From CAVSJA01 sp963728145 (lineage in GTDB: Bacteria > Bacteroidota > Bacteroidia > Chitinophagales > Chitinophagaceae): 64,000 nucleotides of DNA. How positions within the stretch are numbered: the first letter of the stretch is position 1; every line of letters begins with the position of its first letter. The stretch lies in NCBI GenBank assembly GCA_963728145.1, contig CAVSJA010000002.1, positions 1,024,114-1,088,113 on the forward strand, read 5' to 3'. The translations under genes and the position numbers were made by a program. This document shows positions 52,531 through 60,663 of this stretch, piece after piece. Under the pieces are notes generated by a model, which did no database searches, was not told the DNA's origin, and worked only from the letters and a program-made list of their open reading frames with translations.

Positions 52531-53466
52531 ATGACTAAAGAATCAAAATCACCGGCACTAGCACCTCCTCCAAATGGGACGCAGGTAAAAACAAAAGTCT
52601 CTATCCAGGGATATGAAGGAAGCTTTCACCAAATGGCGGCGCAGGACTTCTTTGGAAAAGATGTAGAAGTGATTCCTTGCGCAACATTTCGCGATGTGAT
52701 CAGGATCGCATCAAACAAAAAAGAAAGTGATGGCGCAGTGATGGCCATCGAAAATTCAATCGCCGGAAGCATCTTACCCAATTACAATCTTCTTCAAAAA
52801 AGCAATCTCAGAATTATAGGAGAGATCTATTTACAGATCAATCAGCACCTGGTTGTAAACCCTGGTGTTAAATTGGAAGATATCCGCGAAGTACATTCGC
52901 ACCATATGGCGATCCAGCAATGCATGGATTACCTGGATAAATACAACTGGAAGCACGTGGAAACAGATGATACCGCCCTCAGTGCAAAACATATTCATCA
53001 GCATAAAAGCAAACATATCGCGGGAATAGCCAGTAAACTTGCTGCTGATCTTTTTCAATTGAACGTGATCATTCCGAATATTCATACACTAAAGAATAAT
53101 TACACCAGGTTTCTTGTACTGCGCCCGGATGATGGAACAAGTCCGGCTGAAGATGCGAATAAAGCCTCGGTAAATTTTCATACAGACCATTCAAGAGGAA
53201 GCCTTGCACGTGTGCTAACAGTAATTGCAAATGGAGGAATCAATTTAAGCAAGCTTCAAAGTTTTCCAATTCCAGGTACCGAGTTTCAATACAGTTTTCA
53301 TGCAGATATGGAATTTGATTCAATGCAGCAGTTCGAGGAAGTGATCAAGTTAATTAAACCCCTAACAGCTGAGTTAAAAATATACGGTATTTATAGGAAT
53401 GGTAAGGTTGATAGGGTTGATAGGATTGACGAGGTTGACAAGGTTGACAAGGTTGACAATAGTTAA
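52531..53466 (+). CDS. pheA: Prephenate dehydratase
   Basis: A 311-residue enzyme converting prephenate to phenylpyruvate. The catalytic domain starts VSIQGYEGSFHQMAAQDFFG and includes DGAVMAIENSIAGSILPNYNLL and NNYTRFLVL (the conserved TRF). The ACT domain follows (SRGSLARVLTVIANGGINLSKLQSFPIP). The N-terminal 25 residues are an unusual Pro/Lys-rich extension. The last 20 residues (KVDRVDRIDEVDKVDKVDNS) are encoded by a 9-bp TTGANNNGG repeat and do not belong to the family. First gene of the aromatic operon, 95 bp after the attenuator terminator. Confidence 0.95.
   Translation: MTKESKSPALAPPPNGTQVKTKVSIQGYEGSFHQMAAQDFFGKDVEVIPCATFRDVIRIASNKKESDGAVMAIENSIAGSILPNYNLLQKSNLRIIGEIYLQINQHLVVNPGVKLEDIREVHSHHMAIQQCMDYLDKYNWKHVETDDTALSAKHIHQHKSKHIAGIASKLAADLFQLNVIIPNIHTLKNNYTRFLVLRPDDGTSPAEDANKASVNFHTDHSRGSLARVLTVIANGGINLSKLQSFPIPGTEFQYSFHADMEFDSMQQFEEVIKLIKPLTAELKIYGIYRNGKVDRVDRIDEVDKVDKVDNS
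53403..53463. repeat. 9-bp repeats forming the pheA C-terminal codons
   Basis: About six to seven GGTTGATAG/GGTTGACAA units run in frame to the stop codon. Because the period is 9, the frame is preserved and yields VDR/VDK/VDE tripeptides. Confidence 0.85.
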
Positions 53467-53491
53467 TAATTAATAATCAATAATTGGTGCA

Positions 53492-54664
53492 ATGGAAGTA
53501 GCCCAACGATTAAACGGCATTGGTGAATATTACTTCTCGAAAAAGCTTCGGGAAATCGATGAGCTCAATAAACAAGGAAAGGAGATTATCAATCTCGGCA
53601 TTGGAAGTCCTGATCTTCCTCCGCATCCTGATGTGATCAAGGTTTTGCAGGAAGAAAGTAAAAAGCCGAATGTGCACGGATATCAGAATTATAAAGGCTC
53701 GCCAATACTTAGAAACGCAATTGCTGATTGGTATAAGAAATGGTATTCTGTTGATTTGAATCCGGACACGGAGATCCTTCCATTGATCGGAAGCAAAGAA
53801 GGCATCATGCATATCTGCATGACCTATCTAGATAAGGATGATGAGGCATTGGTACCTGATCCCGGTTATCCCAGCTATAGCAGCGCTGTGAAACTTGCCG
53901 GAGGAAAATCTGTTGAATACATGCTATCTGCAGAAAATGATTGGTATCCTGATCTCGCTGAACTGCAAAAGCAAATTAGTTCGAAGACGAAGTTGATGTT
54001 CGTGAACTATCCGCATATGCCTACAGGGCAGCGACCATTGAAGGAAAGATTTGAAGAGATTGTGAAGTTTGGAAAGAAGAATAAGATCCTGATCGTTCAC
54101 GACAACCCATATAGTTTTATTTTGAATGATAATCCACTAAGTCTATTGAGCGTGGAAGGAGCAAAGGACGCGGTGATTGAGTTGAATTCATTGAGCAAAT
54201 CACATAATATGGCCGGATGGAGAATGGGAATGCTTTGCGGAGCCAAGGAAAGGATTGACGAAGTGCTGCGATTCAAAAGCAATATGGATAGCGGCATGTT
54301 TCTTCCCGCGCAATTGGCTGCTGCAAAAGCCCTGAGCCTGGGAAAGGAATGGTTTGAAGAATTGAACAAAGTATATGCGGCAAGAAGGGGCAGCGTATTC
54401 TCATTGCTCCAGGAATTGAATTGCAATTTCTCAAAAGATCAATCCGGGCTATTTATCTGGGCCGGAATTCCTGATCAATATGGAAGCGGGTACGAATTAA
54501 GCGATGAGGTTTTGTACAATGCTCAGGTATTTATTACGCCGGGTGGAATCTTCGGTAAAGCAGGTGAAAAATATGTACGGGTGAGTTTATGCAGCACAGA
54601 AGAAAAATTAAATCAATCCATAGTTAGGGTGAAAGAAAGGATGAAACAAAAAGCCCAATTGTAA
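53492..54664 (+). CDS. Class I/II PLP-dependent aminotransferase, probably aromatic
   Basis: A 390-residue fold-type I aminotransferase. Seen: INLGIGSPDLPPHPDVI, YQNYKGSPILRNAIADWY, ALVPDPGYPSYSS, MFVNYPHMPTGQ, and the PLP lysine in NSLSKSHNMAGWRMG. It sits between pheA and tyrA (25 bp and 5 bp gaps), so it very probably does the last transamination of phenylpyruvate and hydroxyphenylpyruvate to Phe and Tyr. The family also includes aspartate and LL-diaminopimelate aminotransferases, so substrate specificity rests on context. Confidence 0.9.
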   Translation: MEVAQRLNGIGEYYFSKKLREIDELNKQGKEIINLGIGSPDLPPHPDVIKVLQEESKKPNVHGYQNYKGSPILRNAIADWYKKWYSVDLNPDTEILPLIGSKEGIMHICMTYLDKDDEALVPDPGYPSYSSAVKLAGGKSVEYMLSAENDWYPDLAELQKQISSKTKLMFVNYPHMPTGQRPLKERFEEIVKFGKKNKILIVHDNPYSFILNDNPLSLLSVEGAKDAVIELNSLSKSHNMAGWRMGMLCGAKERIDEVLRFKSNMDSGMFLPAQLAAAKALSLGKEWFEELNKVYAARRGSVFSLLQELNCNFSKDQSGLFIWAGIPDQYGSGYELSDEVLYNAQVFITPGGIFGKAGEKYVRVSLCSTEEKLNQSIVRVKERMKQKAQL

Positions 54665-54669
54665 AACTC

Positions 54670-55520
54670 ATGGAACAAAAGCGCATAACCATAATTGGAA
54701 TTGGATTGATCGGGGGATCCCTGGCACTGCAACTTTACGAGAAAGGGATGGCTTCGAAGATTATTGGAGTCGACGCTAATCCCGAGCATGCAAAAAAAGC
54801 AAAGGACTTAAAACTGGTTGATGAAGTAATGGAGCTGGATGAAGCGATAAAGCAATCTGATGTGATCATCATTGCAATCCCGGTCGATAAGATGATTGGG
54901 GTTTTGCCGGCAATTCTCGATAAGGTAGATGGACAGATTGTAGTTGATGTGGGTTCAACCAAGGAACAATTACTCGGCGAAGTGCATGATCATCCGCGCA
55001 GGGGAAGATATGTATCCACGCATCCCATGTGGGGAACCGAATACAGCGGACCCGAAGCGGCCGTTAAAGGCGCGTTTGAAAATAAAGCCGTAGTGATCTG
55101 CAATGAAGAGGAAAGTGATAAGGATGCTGTACAGTGGGTGAAGGACATGTATAAATCGATCGGTATGCATTTATTGAATATGAACGCTGTTGATCACGAT
55201 CTTCATACCGCCTACATCAGCCATATTTCGCATATCACGTCCTTTGCCCTGGCCAATACTGTATTGGAAAAAGAAAAAGAAGAAGACGCCATCTTTGAAT
55301 TGGCCAGCGCGGGTTTTGAAAGTACGGTGCGATTGGCGAAAAGTAATCCGCAGATGTGGGTGCCCATCTTTATGCAGAACAGGGAGAATATTCTTGGATG
55401 TATTGAATGAACATATTAGCCAGTTGCGGAAGTTTAAGAGCGTGTTTGGAAAAGGAGAATTATGAGTATTTGGAAGAATTAATTATGAATGCCAATAAAA
55501 TTAGAAGGATCCTTAAGTGA
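54670..55520 (+). pseudogene. tyrA: Prephenate dehydrogenase, C-terminal end disrupted by two frameshifts
   Basis: It oxidises and decarboxylates prephenate to 4-hydroxyphenylpyruvate. The intact frame 54670-55410 (246 residues) has the NAD-binding ITIIGIGLIGGSLALQLYEKG, STHPMWGTEYSGP with the catalytic-type His, and HDLHTAYISHISH. It stops early after NILGCIE. The expected tail continues in other frames: LDVLNEHISQLRKFKS (about 55393-55450), then LEKENYEYLEELIMNANKIR to the TGA at 55518-55520. Removing one base near 55390-55395 and one T near 55445 restores an enzyme of about 283 residues, the usual length. Sequencing errors seem more likely than loss of an operon gene. Confidence 0.88.
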
Positions 55521-55522
55521 GC

Positions 55523-55640
55523 AAATTATTGATTATTAATTATTGATTATTGTTGAATCACGTTACGCTATAATTAATCAATAATTAATAATCAATAATC
55601 AATAATCCCCGCCTGACTGACATCAGTCGGGCAGGAATAA
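55523..55640. repeat. Heptamer-array hairpin (TTATTGA/TTATTAA words) with GC palindrome
   Basis: TTATTGATTATTAATTATTG at 55526-55553 faces AATCAATAATTAATAATCAA-type words at 55570-55606. Then CCCCGCCTGACTGACATCAG (palindrome 55607-55635) follows. It interrupts the aromatic operon between tyrA and the DAHP synthase gene. Confidence 0.78.
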
Positions 55641-55677
55641 TCAAATAGAAAATTACGGAATCAATAACTTTATCAAT

Positions 55678-56763
55678 ATGCAAGCAACAGAGACAAGTAA
55701 TGAAGCGATCAACAAATTATGGCAAAAGCGGCCATTAATAATTAGTGGGCCATGCAGTGCAGAAACGGAAGCACAGGTGGTTGAAACCGCGCAACGTCTG
55801 GCAAAGACAGGTAAGGTTGATATGCTACGTGCGGGAATCTGGAAACCGCGCACAAGGCCAGGTAGCTTTGAGGGCATTGGCACCAAGGGTCTTCCCTGGT
55901 TGCAACAAGCAAAAAAACTGTCCGGCTTACCGGTAACCGTTGAAGTAGCAACAGGTAAACAGGTTGAGGATGCGTTGACTTTTGATGTTGACGTATTGTG
56001 GATTGGTGCACGGACAACCGTAAATCCATTCAGTGTACAGGAAGTTGCTGATGCATTGAGGGGCGTTGATGTTCCCGTGCTGATCAAAAATCCGATCAAT
56101 CCTGACCTCGAATTATGGACCGGCGCCGTTGAACGTGTTGCCAAGTCCGGAATAAAACGGATTGGATTGATCCATCGCGGATTTTCCTCTTATGGTAATA
56201 CGGAATACCGGAATGCACCGATGTGGCATCTTGCCATTGAAATGAAACGCCGCAATCCCGAAATGATGATCATTAATGATCCTTCGCATATTTGTGGACG
56301 TAGGGATATTCTGATGGATGTTGCTCAAACAGCAATCGACCTCGACTTTGACGGATTGATGATCGAAAGTCATATTGATCCGGACAATGCATGGAGCGAT
56401 GCCAAACAACAGGTGACCCCCGAGAAATTGAGTGAAATGCTTTCAAGCATTATCTGGCGTAAGGAAGATATCAATTCAGAAGCCTTTCATCAGGCCCTGG
56501 AAAAACTGCGTCAACAAATCAATCATCTCGATGATGAACTAATGCAGATCCTTGGCCAGCGGATGAAAATTGCGGAAAAGATTGGCTTGTACAAAAAGGA
56601 AAACAATATCACGATCCTGCAAACAAACCGTTGGAACCAGATTCTTGAAAGAGCATTTGCAAAAGGAGAGAAGTTGGGTTTAAGTAAAGAGTTTATCACG
56701 AAGTATTTTGATGCAGTGCATATGGAAAGTATCAATCATCAGAATAAGATTATGAATGAATAA
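55678..56763 (+). CDS. Bifunctional DAHP synthase / chorismate mutase
   Basis: A 361-residue fusion. Residues 1-265 are a class I-beta type 3-deoxy-7-phosphoheptulonate synthase: LIISGPCSAETEAQVVETA, VDMLRAGIWKPRTRPGSFEG, LIHRGFSSYG, INDPSHICGRRD. Residues about 270-355 are an AroQ-type chorismate mutase (ALEKLRQQINHLDDELMQIL, RMKIAEKIGLYKKENN). It thus covers the first step of the shikimate pathway and the branch to prephenate, feeding pheA and tyrA in the same operon. A fused mutase can also act as the Phe/Tyr-sensing part of the synthase in this family. Confidence 0.94.
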   Translation: MQATETSNEAINKLWQKRPLIISGPCSAETEAQVVETAQRLAKTGKVDMLRAGIWKPRTRPGSFEGIGTKGLPWLQQAKKLSGLPVTVEVATGKQVEDALTFDVDVLWIGARTTVNPFSVQEVADALRGVDVPVLIKNPINPDLELWTGAVERVAKSGIKRIGLIHRGFSSYGNTEYRNAPMWHLAIEMKRRNPEMMIINDPSHICGRRDILMDVAQTAIDLDFDGLMIESHIDPDNAWSDAKQQVTPEKLSEMLSSIIWRKEDINSEAFHQALEKLRQQINHLDDELMQILGQRMKIAEKIGLYKKENNITILQTNRWNQILERAFAKGEKLGLSKEFITKYFDAVHMESINHQNKIMNE

Positions 56764-56767
56764 TATC

Positions 56768-56896
56768 GTTTGGCGTTTGGAGTTTGGCGTTTTGCGTTGG
56801 GTTCGTAAAATTCAAACTTGCCTTAAAGAATTCAAAAGATTTCTTACGCACCTGCGCCTGAACAACTCCAAACTCCAAACGCCAAACGCCAAACAG
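56768..56896. repeat. Heptamer-array hairpin (GTTTGGC/GTTTGGA words) inside the operon
   Basis: GTTTGGCGTTTGGAGTTTGG words at 56768-56803 face the reverse complement at 56862-56894; the word order is partly shuffled compared with the 26989 locus. It lies between the DAHP synthase and aroB genes, so transcription must normally pass through it if the operon is one unit. Confidence 0.75.
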
Positions 56897-56904
56897 CCTT
56901 AGAA

Positions 56905-57918
56905 ATGCAGCACATTAAAGTCAAATTCGGTAACTCAACAGTTGATTATCATCTCGCCTGGGGTATTTCCCATTTAAAAGAGATCGTTGACCGCGCTACT
57001 ACCGTATTGGTGACTGATGAAAATGTTTATGCTGCTCATGAGAAACGTTTCCGTGACTGGAATACCATCATATTGCAACCCGGAGAGGAGTATAAGGTGC
57101 AGGCAACAGTTAACACCATTATTGAGCAACTGATCGCAATCCAGGCTGACAGAAAATTTACGCTTGTAGGTGTTGGAGGTGGAGTTATTACAGATCTCAC
57201 CGGGTATGCTGCTTCTGTTTACATGCGGGGTATAAAGTTTGGTTTTGTTCCAACAAGTTTGTTGGCCATGGTGGACGCTTCAATAGGAGGAAAGAACGGC
57301 GTTGATGTTGGTGTTTACAAAAATCTTGTAGGAACGATCCGGCAGCCATCTTTTCTATTGTATGATATGGTCTTTTTAAACACCCTGCCTCAAAATGAAT
57401 GGGTGAATGGATTTGCCGAGATCATAAAGCATGCATGTATCAAGGATGCTGCAATGTTTCGCGAGCTGGAGGTAAATAGTTTGAAGAAGTATCAAAGCAA
57501 GCAAACCCTGATCTGCAAACTGGTGCAGCGAAACGTGATGATAAAAACGAAAGTAGTGCAGAAGGATGAATTTGAAAATGGCGATAGAAAGCTTTTGAAT
57601 TTTGGTCATACATTGGGTCATGCATTGGAAAATCAATATGATTTGTCACACGGGCAGGCAGTTTCAATTGGTATGACTTACGCATCGTTGTTATCAAGAA
57701 GTTTACTTGGTTTTAAGGAACCTGAAAGAGTGCTTCAGTTAATTGGGAAGTATGATCTTCCAACCTTTGCCGATTTCGACAGGAATGAAGTATTTGAAGT
57801 ACTGAAAATGGACAAGAAGAGAGAGCGAAAAGATATCAACTATATTTTATTGGAGAAAATTGGGAAGGGAGTGATCCGCAAGATCCCATTGGAGCAGGTT
57901 CGTGAGCTATTTAATTAA
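56905..57918 (+). CDS. aroB: 3-dehydroquinate synthase
   Basis: A 337-residue NAD- and metal-dependent enzyme making 3-dehydroquinate from DAHP. Seen: VGVGGGVITDLTGYAASVYMRG, TSLLAMVDASIGGKNGVDVG, metal ligands in NGFAEIIKHACI and LLNFGHTLGHALE and a later HGQAVSIGM. Slightly shorter than the E. coli enzyme, as is typical for Bacteroidota. It starts just after the heptamer hairpin and is followed by aroA with a 9-bp gap. Confidence 0.95.
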   Translation: MQHIKVKFGNSTVDYHLAWGISHLKEIVDRATTVLVTDENVYAAHEKRFRDWNTIILQPGEEYKVQATVNTIIEQLIAIQADRKFTLVGVGGGVITDLTGYAASVYMRGIKFGFVPTSLLAMVDASIGGKNGVDVGVYKNLVGTIRQPSFLLYDMVFLNTLPQNEWVNGFAEIIKHACIKDAAMFRELEVNSLKKYQSKQTLICKLVQRNVMIKTKVVQKDEFENGDRKLLNFGHTLGHALENQYDLSHGQAVSIGMTYASLLSRSLLGFKEPERVLQLIGKYDLPTFADFDRNEVFEVLKMDKKRERKDINYILLEKIGKGVIRKIPLEQVRELFN

Positions 57919-57927
57919 ACGTTATTC

Positions 57928-59235
57928 ATGCAGGTTACTATTCAACCATCAGTAATAAAGGGAACTATCCAGGCTCCGGCTTCTAAAAGCTCGATGCAAC
58001 GGGGATGCGCGGCAGCATTATTACATAAAGGCAATTCAATTCTCAGAAATCCGGGAAGAAGCAATGATGATAAAGCCGCGATGGAAGTAATTCAAAAGCT
58101 CGGTGCCGTTATAACTGACAATGGAGATCATTTGAACATTGAAAGCAATGGAGTGAATCCTGTCGACAAGCAATTGAATTGCGGAGAAAGTGGATTGGGT
58201 ATTCGAATGTTCACTCCGATTGCAGCATTAAGTGAGAAAGAAATTATTATTACCGGTAAAGGTAGTCTCACAACAAGGCCAATGGATTTCTTTGATGAGA
58301 TCCTGCCGAAACTTGGCGTTGAGACAAAATCCAATAATGGCAAGTTACCGCTAAAGATCAAAGGTCCCTTGGTGCCGAAAACTATAAGAGTAGATGGATC
58401 ATTAAGTTCGCAGTTTCTTACTGGCTTACTGATGGCTTATTCAGCATCAAGCACAATTGGAGTATCCTTACTTGTAAGCAATTTAAAAAGCAAACCATAT
58501 ATCGACCTTACACTTGATGTAATGGAGCGGTTTGGAATGAAAGTACCTTGGAACAGTAATTACGAACAATTTGCATTTAAGAATACAATATTAGCGCCTC
58601 ACAATCCACCAATCGACCCTCCCGACTACACAATAGAGGGTGACTGGAGCGGTGGCGCATTTCTCCTGGTGGCTGCAGCGATCGCTGGCGAGGCATTAGT
58701 GATCGGATTGAACAATACTTCAACACAAGCCGATAAAAAAATCGTCGATGCCTTATTAGATGCCGGTGCAGAAATGGAAGTGAGTGAAGATCGAATCTAT
58801 ATCAAAAGAAAAAACCTGGATGAATTTGAATTTGATGCAACGGATTGTCCTGATCTTTTTCCTCCACTTGTCACTCTTGCCGCACATTGCAATGGTGTAA
58901 CCCGGATAAGAGGCTTAAAGCGTTTGAAGCATAAGGAAAGTGATAGGGGACTTAGCTTAAAGGAAGAGTTTGACAAATTAGGAACCGATATTCTTTTGAG
59001 AGATGATGAAATGCTGGTTTATGGAAACGGAGGCGTGCAGGTGAAAAATCATATCTTGAATTCGCATCATGATCACCGTATTGCCATGGCCTGTGCAGTT
59101 GCAGCATTGGGTGCAGATTTTGAAGTACAGATCAGGAATGCTGATGCGGTGAACAAGTCATATCCTGATTTCTATAAACACTTACAACAATTGGGTGTTT
59201 CCTTATCAATCAATAACCAAATCATTAATCAGTGA
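57928..59235 (+). CDS. aroA: 3-phosphoshikimate 1-carboxyvinyltransferase (EPSP synthase)
   Basis: A 435-residue enzyme with the inside-out barrel fold. Seen: the substrate-binding ASKSSMQRGCAAALL (Thr usually found after SKS is Met here), NCGESGLGIRMFTPIAAL, VDGSLSSQFLTGLLMAY, EGDWSGGAFLLVAAAI, DCPDLFPPLVTLAAHC and HHDHRIAMACAVAAL. Condenses shikimate 3-phosphate and phosphoenolpyruvate. The GESGLG variant of the usual GNSGTT loop resembles other Bacteroidota sequences; it is a divergent but complete enzyme. It overlaps aroC by 4 bp (GTGA), indicating translational coupling. Confidence 0.94.
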   Translation: MQVTIQPSVIKGTIQAPASKSSMQRGCAAALLHKGNSILRNPGRSNDDKAAMEVIQKLGAVITDNGDHLNIESNGVNPVDKQLNCGESGLGIRMFTPIAALSEKEIIITGKGSLTTRPMDFFDEILPKLGVETKSNNGKLPLKIKGPLVPKTIRVDGSLSSQFLTGLLMAYSASSTIGVSLLVSNLKSKPYIDLTLDVMERFGMKVPWNSNYEQFAFKNTILAPHNPPIDPPDYTIEGDWSGGAFLLVAAAIAGEALVIGLNNTSTQADKKIVDALLDAGAEMEVSEDRIYIKRKNLDEFEFDATDCPDLFPPLVTLAAHCNGVTRIRGLKRLKHKESDRGLSLKEEFDKLGTDILLRDDEMLVYGNGGVQVKNHILNSHHDHRIAMACAVAALGADFEVQIRNADAVNKSYPDFYKHLQQLGVSLSINNQIINQ

Positions 59236-60227
59236 ACAGCTTCGGCCGGATTTTTCGCGTAACAATTTTTGGTGAATCGCATGGTGAAGGTGTTGGTGTA
59301 GTGATCGATGGTTGTCCTGCGGGATTGCCATTATCGCTCGATGATTTCTTGCCTGACCTTGAAAGAAGAAAGGGTGGTACACAAAAAGGAACAACTCCGA
59401 GACAGGAAGAAGATCTGCCGATTTTTAAAAGCGGTTTGTTTAAGGATAAGGCAACTGGAGCGCCAATTACAATTCTTTTTGAAAATAAGAATATACGTTC
59501 AGCAGATTATGAAAAGCAACGCGACTTTCCGCGACCTGGTCACGCTGATTTCGTGGCAAATAAAAAGTTCGGGGGAAATGAAGATTATCGTGGCAGTGGA
59601 CACTTCAGTGGAAGATTGACTGTTGCACTTGTTGCAGCAGGAGTAGTTGCAAAAAAGTTATTGAATAAGATCCAGGTTTCGTCTTCAATTCTTGAGATTG
59701 GGGGTGAAAAAGATCTTGAAAAAGGCCTGCAAAAAGCTATTAATGCAAAGGATTCGATTGGTGGAATCATTGAATGCAGGGTATCCGTATTACCCATTGG
59801 TTTAGGTGAACCATTTTTTGATTCAGTTGAATCATTGATCTCGCATATTGTATTTGCGATTCCAGCTGTCAGAGCCATTGAATTTGGAACAGGATTCGCT
59901 GCTGCAAAGATGTTTGGAAGTGAACATAATGATGCAATCGACAACCACGAAGGAAAGACAAGAACAAATCATGCAGGCGGAGTCGTTGGTGGATTGACAA
60001 ATGGAAATGAATTTGTATTTCGGATTGCAATTAAACCAACGTCATCTACTCCCAAAGAACAAAACTCATTGAATTGGGAAACTGGTAAAGCTGAAAACTT
60101 CTCAGTAAAAGGAAGACATGATCTTTGTATTGCGTTGCGAGTACCCGTTATTCTTGAAGCGGTAACTGCAATAGTGTTTGCGGATTTATTGTTATTAGAA
60201 CAAAAAATTCCTCGAGTATTGAATTAA
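59232..60227 (+). CDS. aroC: Chorismate synthase
   Basis: A 331-residue FMN-dependent enzyme converting EPSP to chorismate, the last common step. The GTG start at 59232 overlaps the aroA stop. Seen: FGRIFRVTIFGESHGEGVGV, the loop RRKGGTQKGTTPRQEED, RPGHADFVANKKFGG, DYRGSGHFSGRLTVALVAAG and GIANTICEI-like region read as SHIVFAIPAVRAIEFGTGF. Slightly shorter than average at the C-terminus. It ends the aromatic operon; aroE, aroK and the dehydroquinase gene are not in this window. Confidence 0.94.
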   Translation: MNSFGRIFRVTIFGESHGEGVGVVIDGCPAGLPLSLDDFLPDLERRKGGTQKGTTPRQEEDLPIFKSGLFKDKATGAPITILFENKNIRSADYEKQRDFPRPGHADFVANKKFGGNEDYRGSGHFSGRLTVALVAAGVVAKKLLNKIQVSSSILEIGGEKDLEKGLQKAINAKDSIGGIIECRVSVLPIGLGEPFFDSVESLISHIVFAIPAVRAIEFGTGFAAAKMFGSEHNDAIDNHEGKTRTNHAGGVVGGLTNGNEFVFRIAIKPTSSTPKEQNSLNWETGKAENFSVKGRHDLCIALRVPVILEAVTAIVFADLLLLEQKIPRVLN

Positions 60228-60260
60228 TAATCTCTCAATTCATATCGCTTTAATAAGTTC

Positions 60261-60520
60261 AAACCCCTTTAGGGGTTTAATCTTTGTAGCAACGCAATAT
60301 CCCCACAGATTCCAAGCTCCGTAGGAGCGCAATCTGAAGCTTCGGGTGTTAGCCAATTGTTCTTAAACGTGAAATTGGAAAAGCCTCAGCCAAAAATGTT
60401 TTTTCGACCTTTTCGTGATGAAAAAAAATTTTCTAACTGCCTAATCTCAGCTTTTGCTCCTACGGAGCTTGGAACCTGTGATGGATGGTTTTCTACAAAG
60501 ATTTAACCCCTAAAGGGGTT
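60261..60520. mobile_element. 260-bp hairpin-ended inverted-repeat element
   Basis: Ends: AACCCCTTTAGGGGTT plus TAATCTTTGTAG on the left, and the inverted CTACAAAGATTTAACCCC plus TAAAGGGGTT on the right; each terminal part is itself a palindrome. An inner pair follows: CCAAGCTCCGTAGGAGC (about 60312) and GCTCCTACGGAGCTTGG (about 60458). The architecture (hairpin inside each inverted terminus) is like that of the 248-bp element, but the sequences differ. No coding region; downstream of aroC. Confidence 0.7.
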
Positions 60521-60663
60521 CTTCTAACTGAATAGACTCTCATGCGATTTATAATCATGTTGATCAAAAATCAGTCTCCGAATCCTAACTTAATGACATT
60601 GTCCCCAAGGGCGGAATTAAAATACTTGCGAAATCAACGAATACAGAAATCAGTAATCAGAAA
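60521..60663. other. Short gap with AATCAGA-type words
   Basis: AATACAGAAATCAGTAATCAG-type 7-nt words (60640-60668) adjoin the stop of the next minus-strand gene. A 61-codon open frame here shows no sign of being a gene. Confidence 0.4.

Noticed and set aside
52511..52531. Six-codon ORF MKVKRH overlapping the pheA start as a coupling peptide
   Set aside because: Too short to support; the overlap with ATG can arise by chance.
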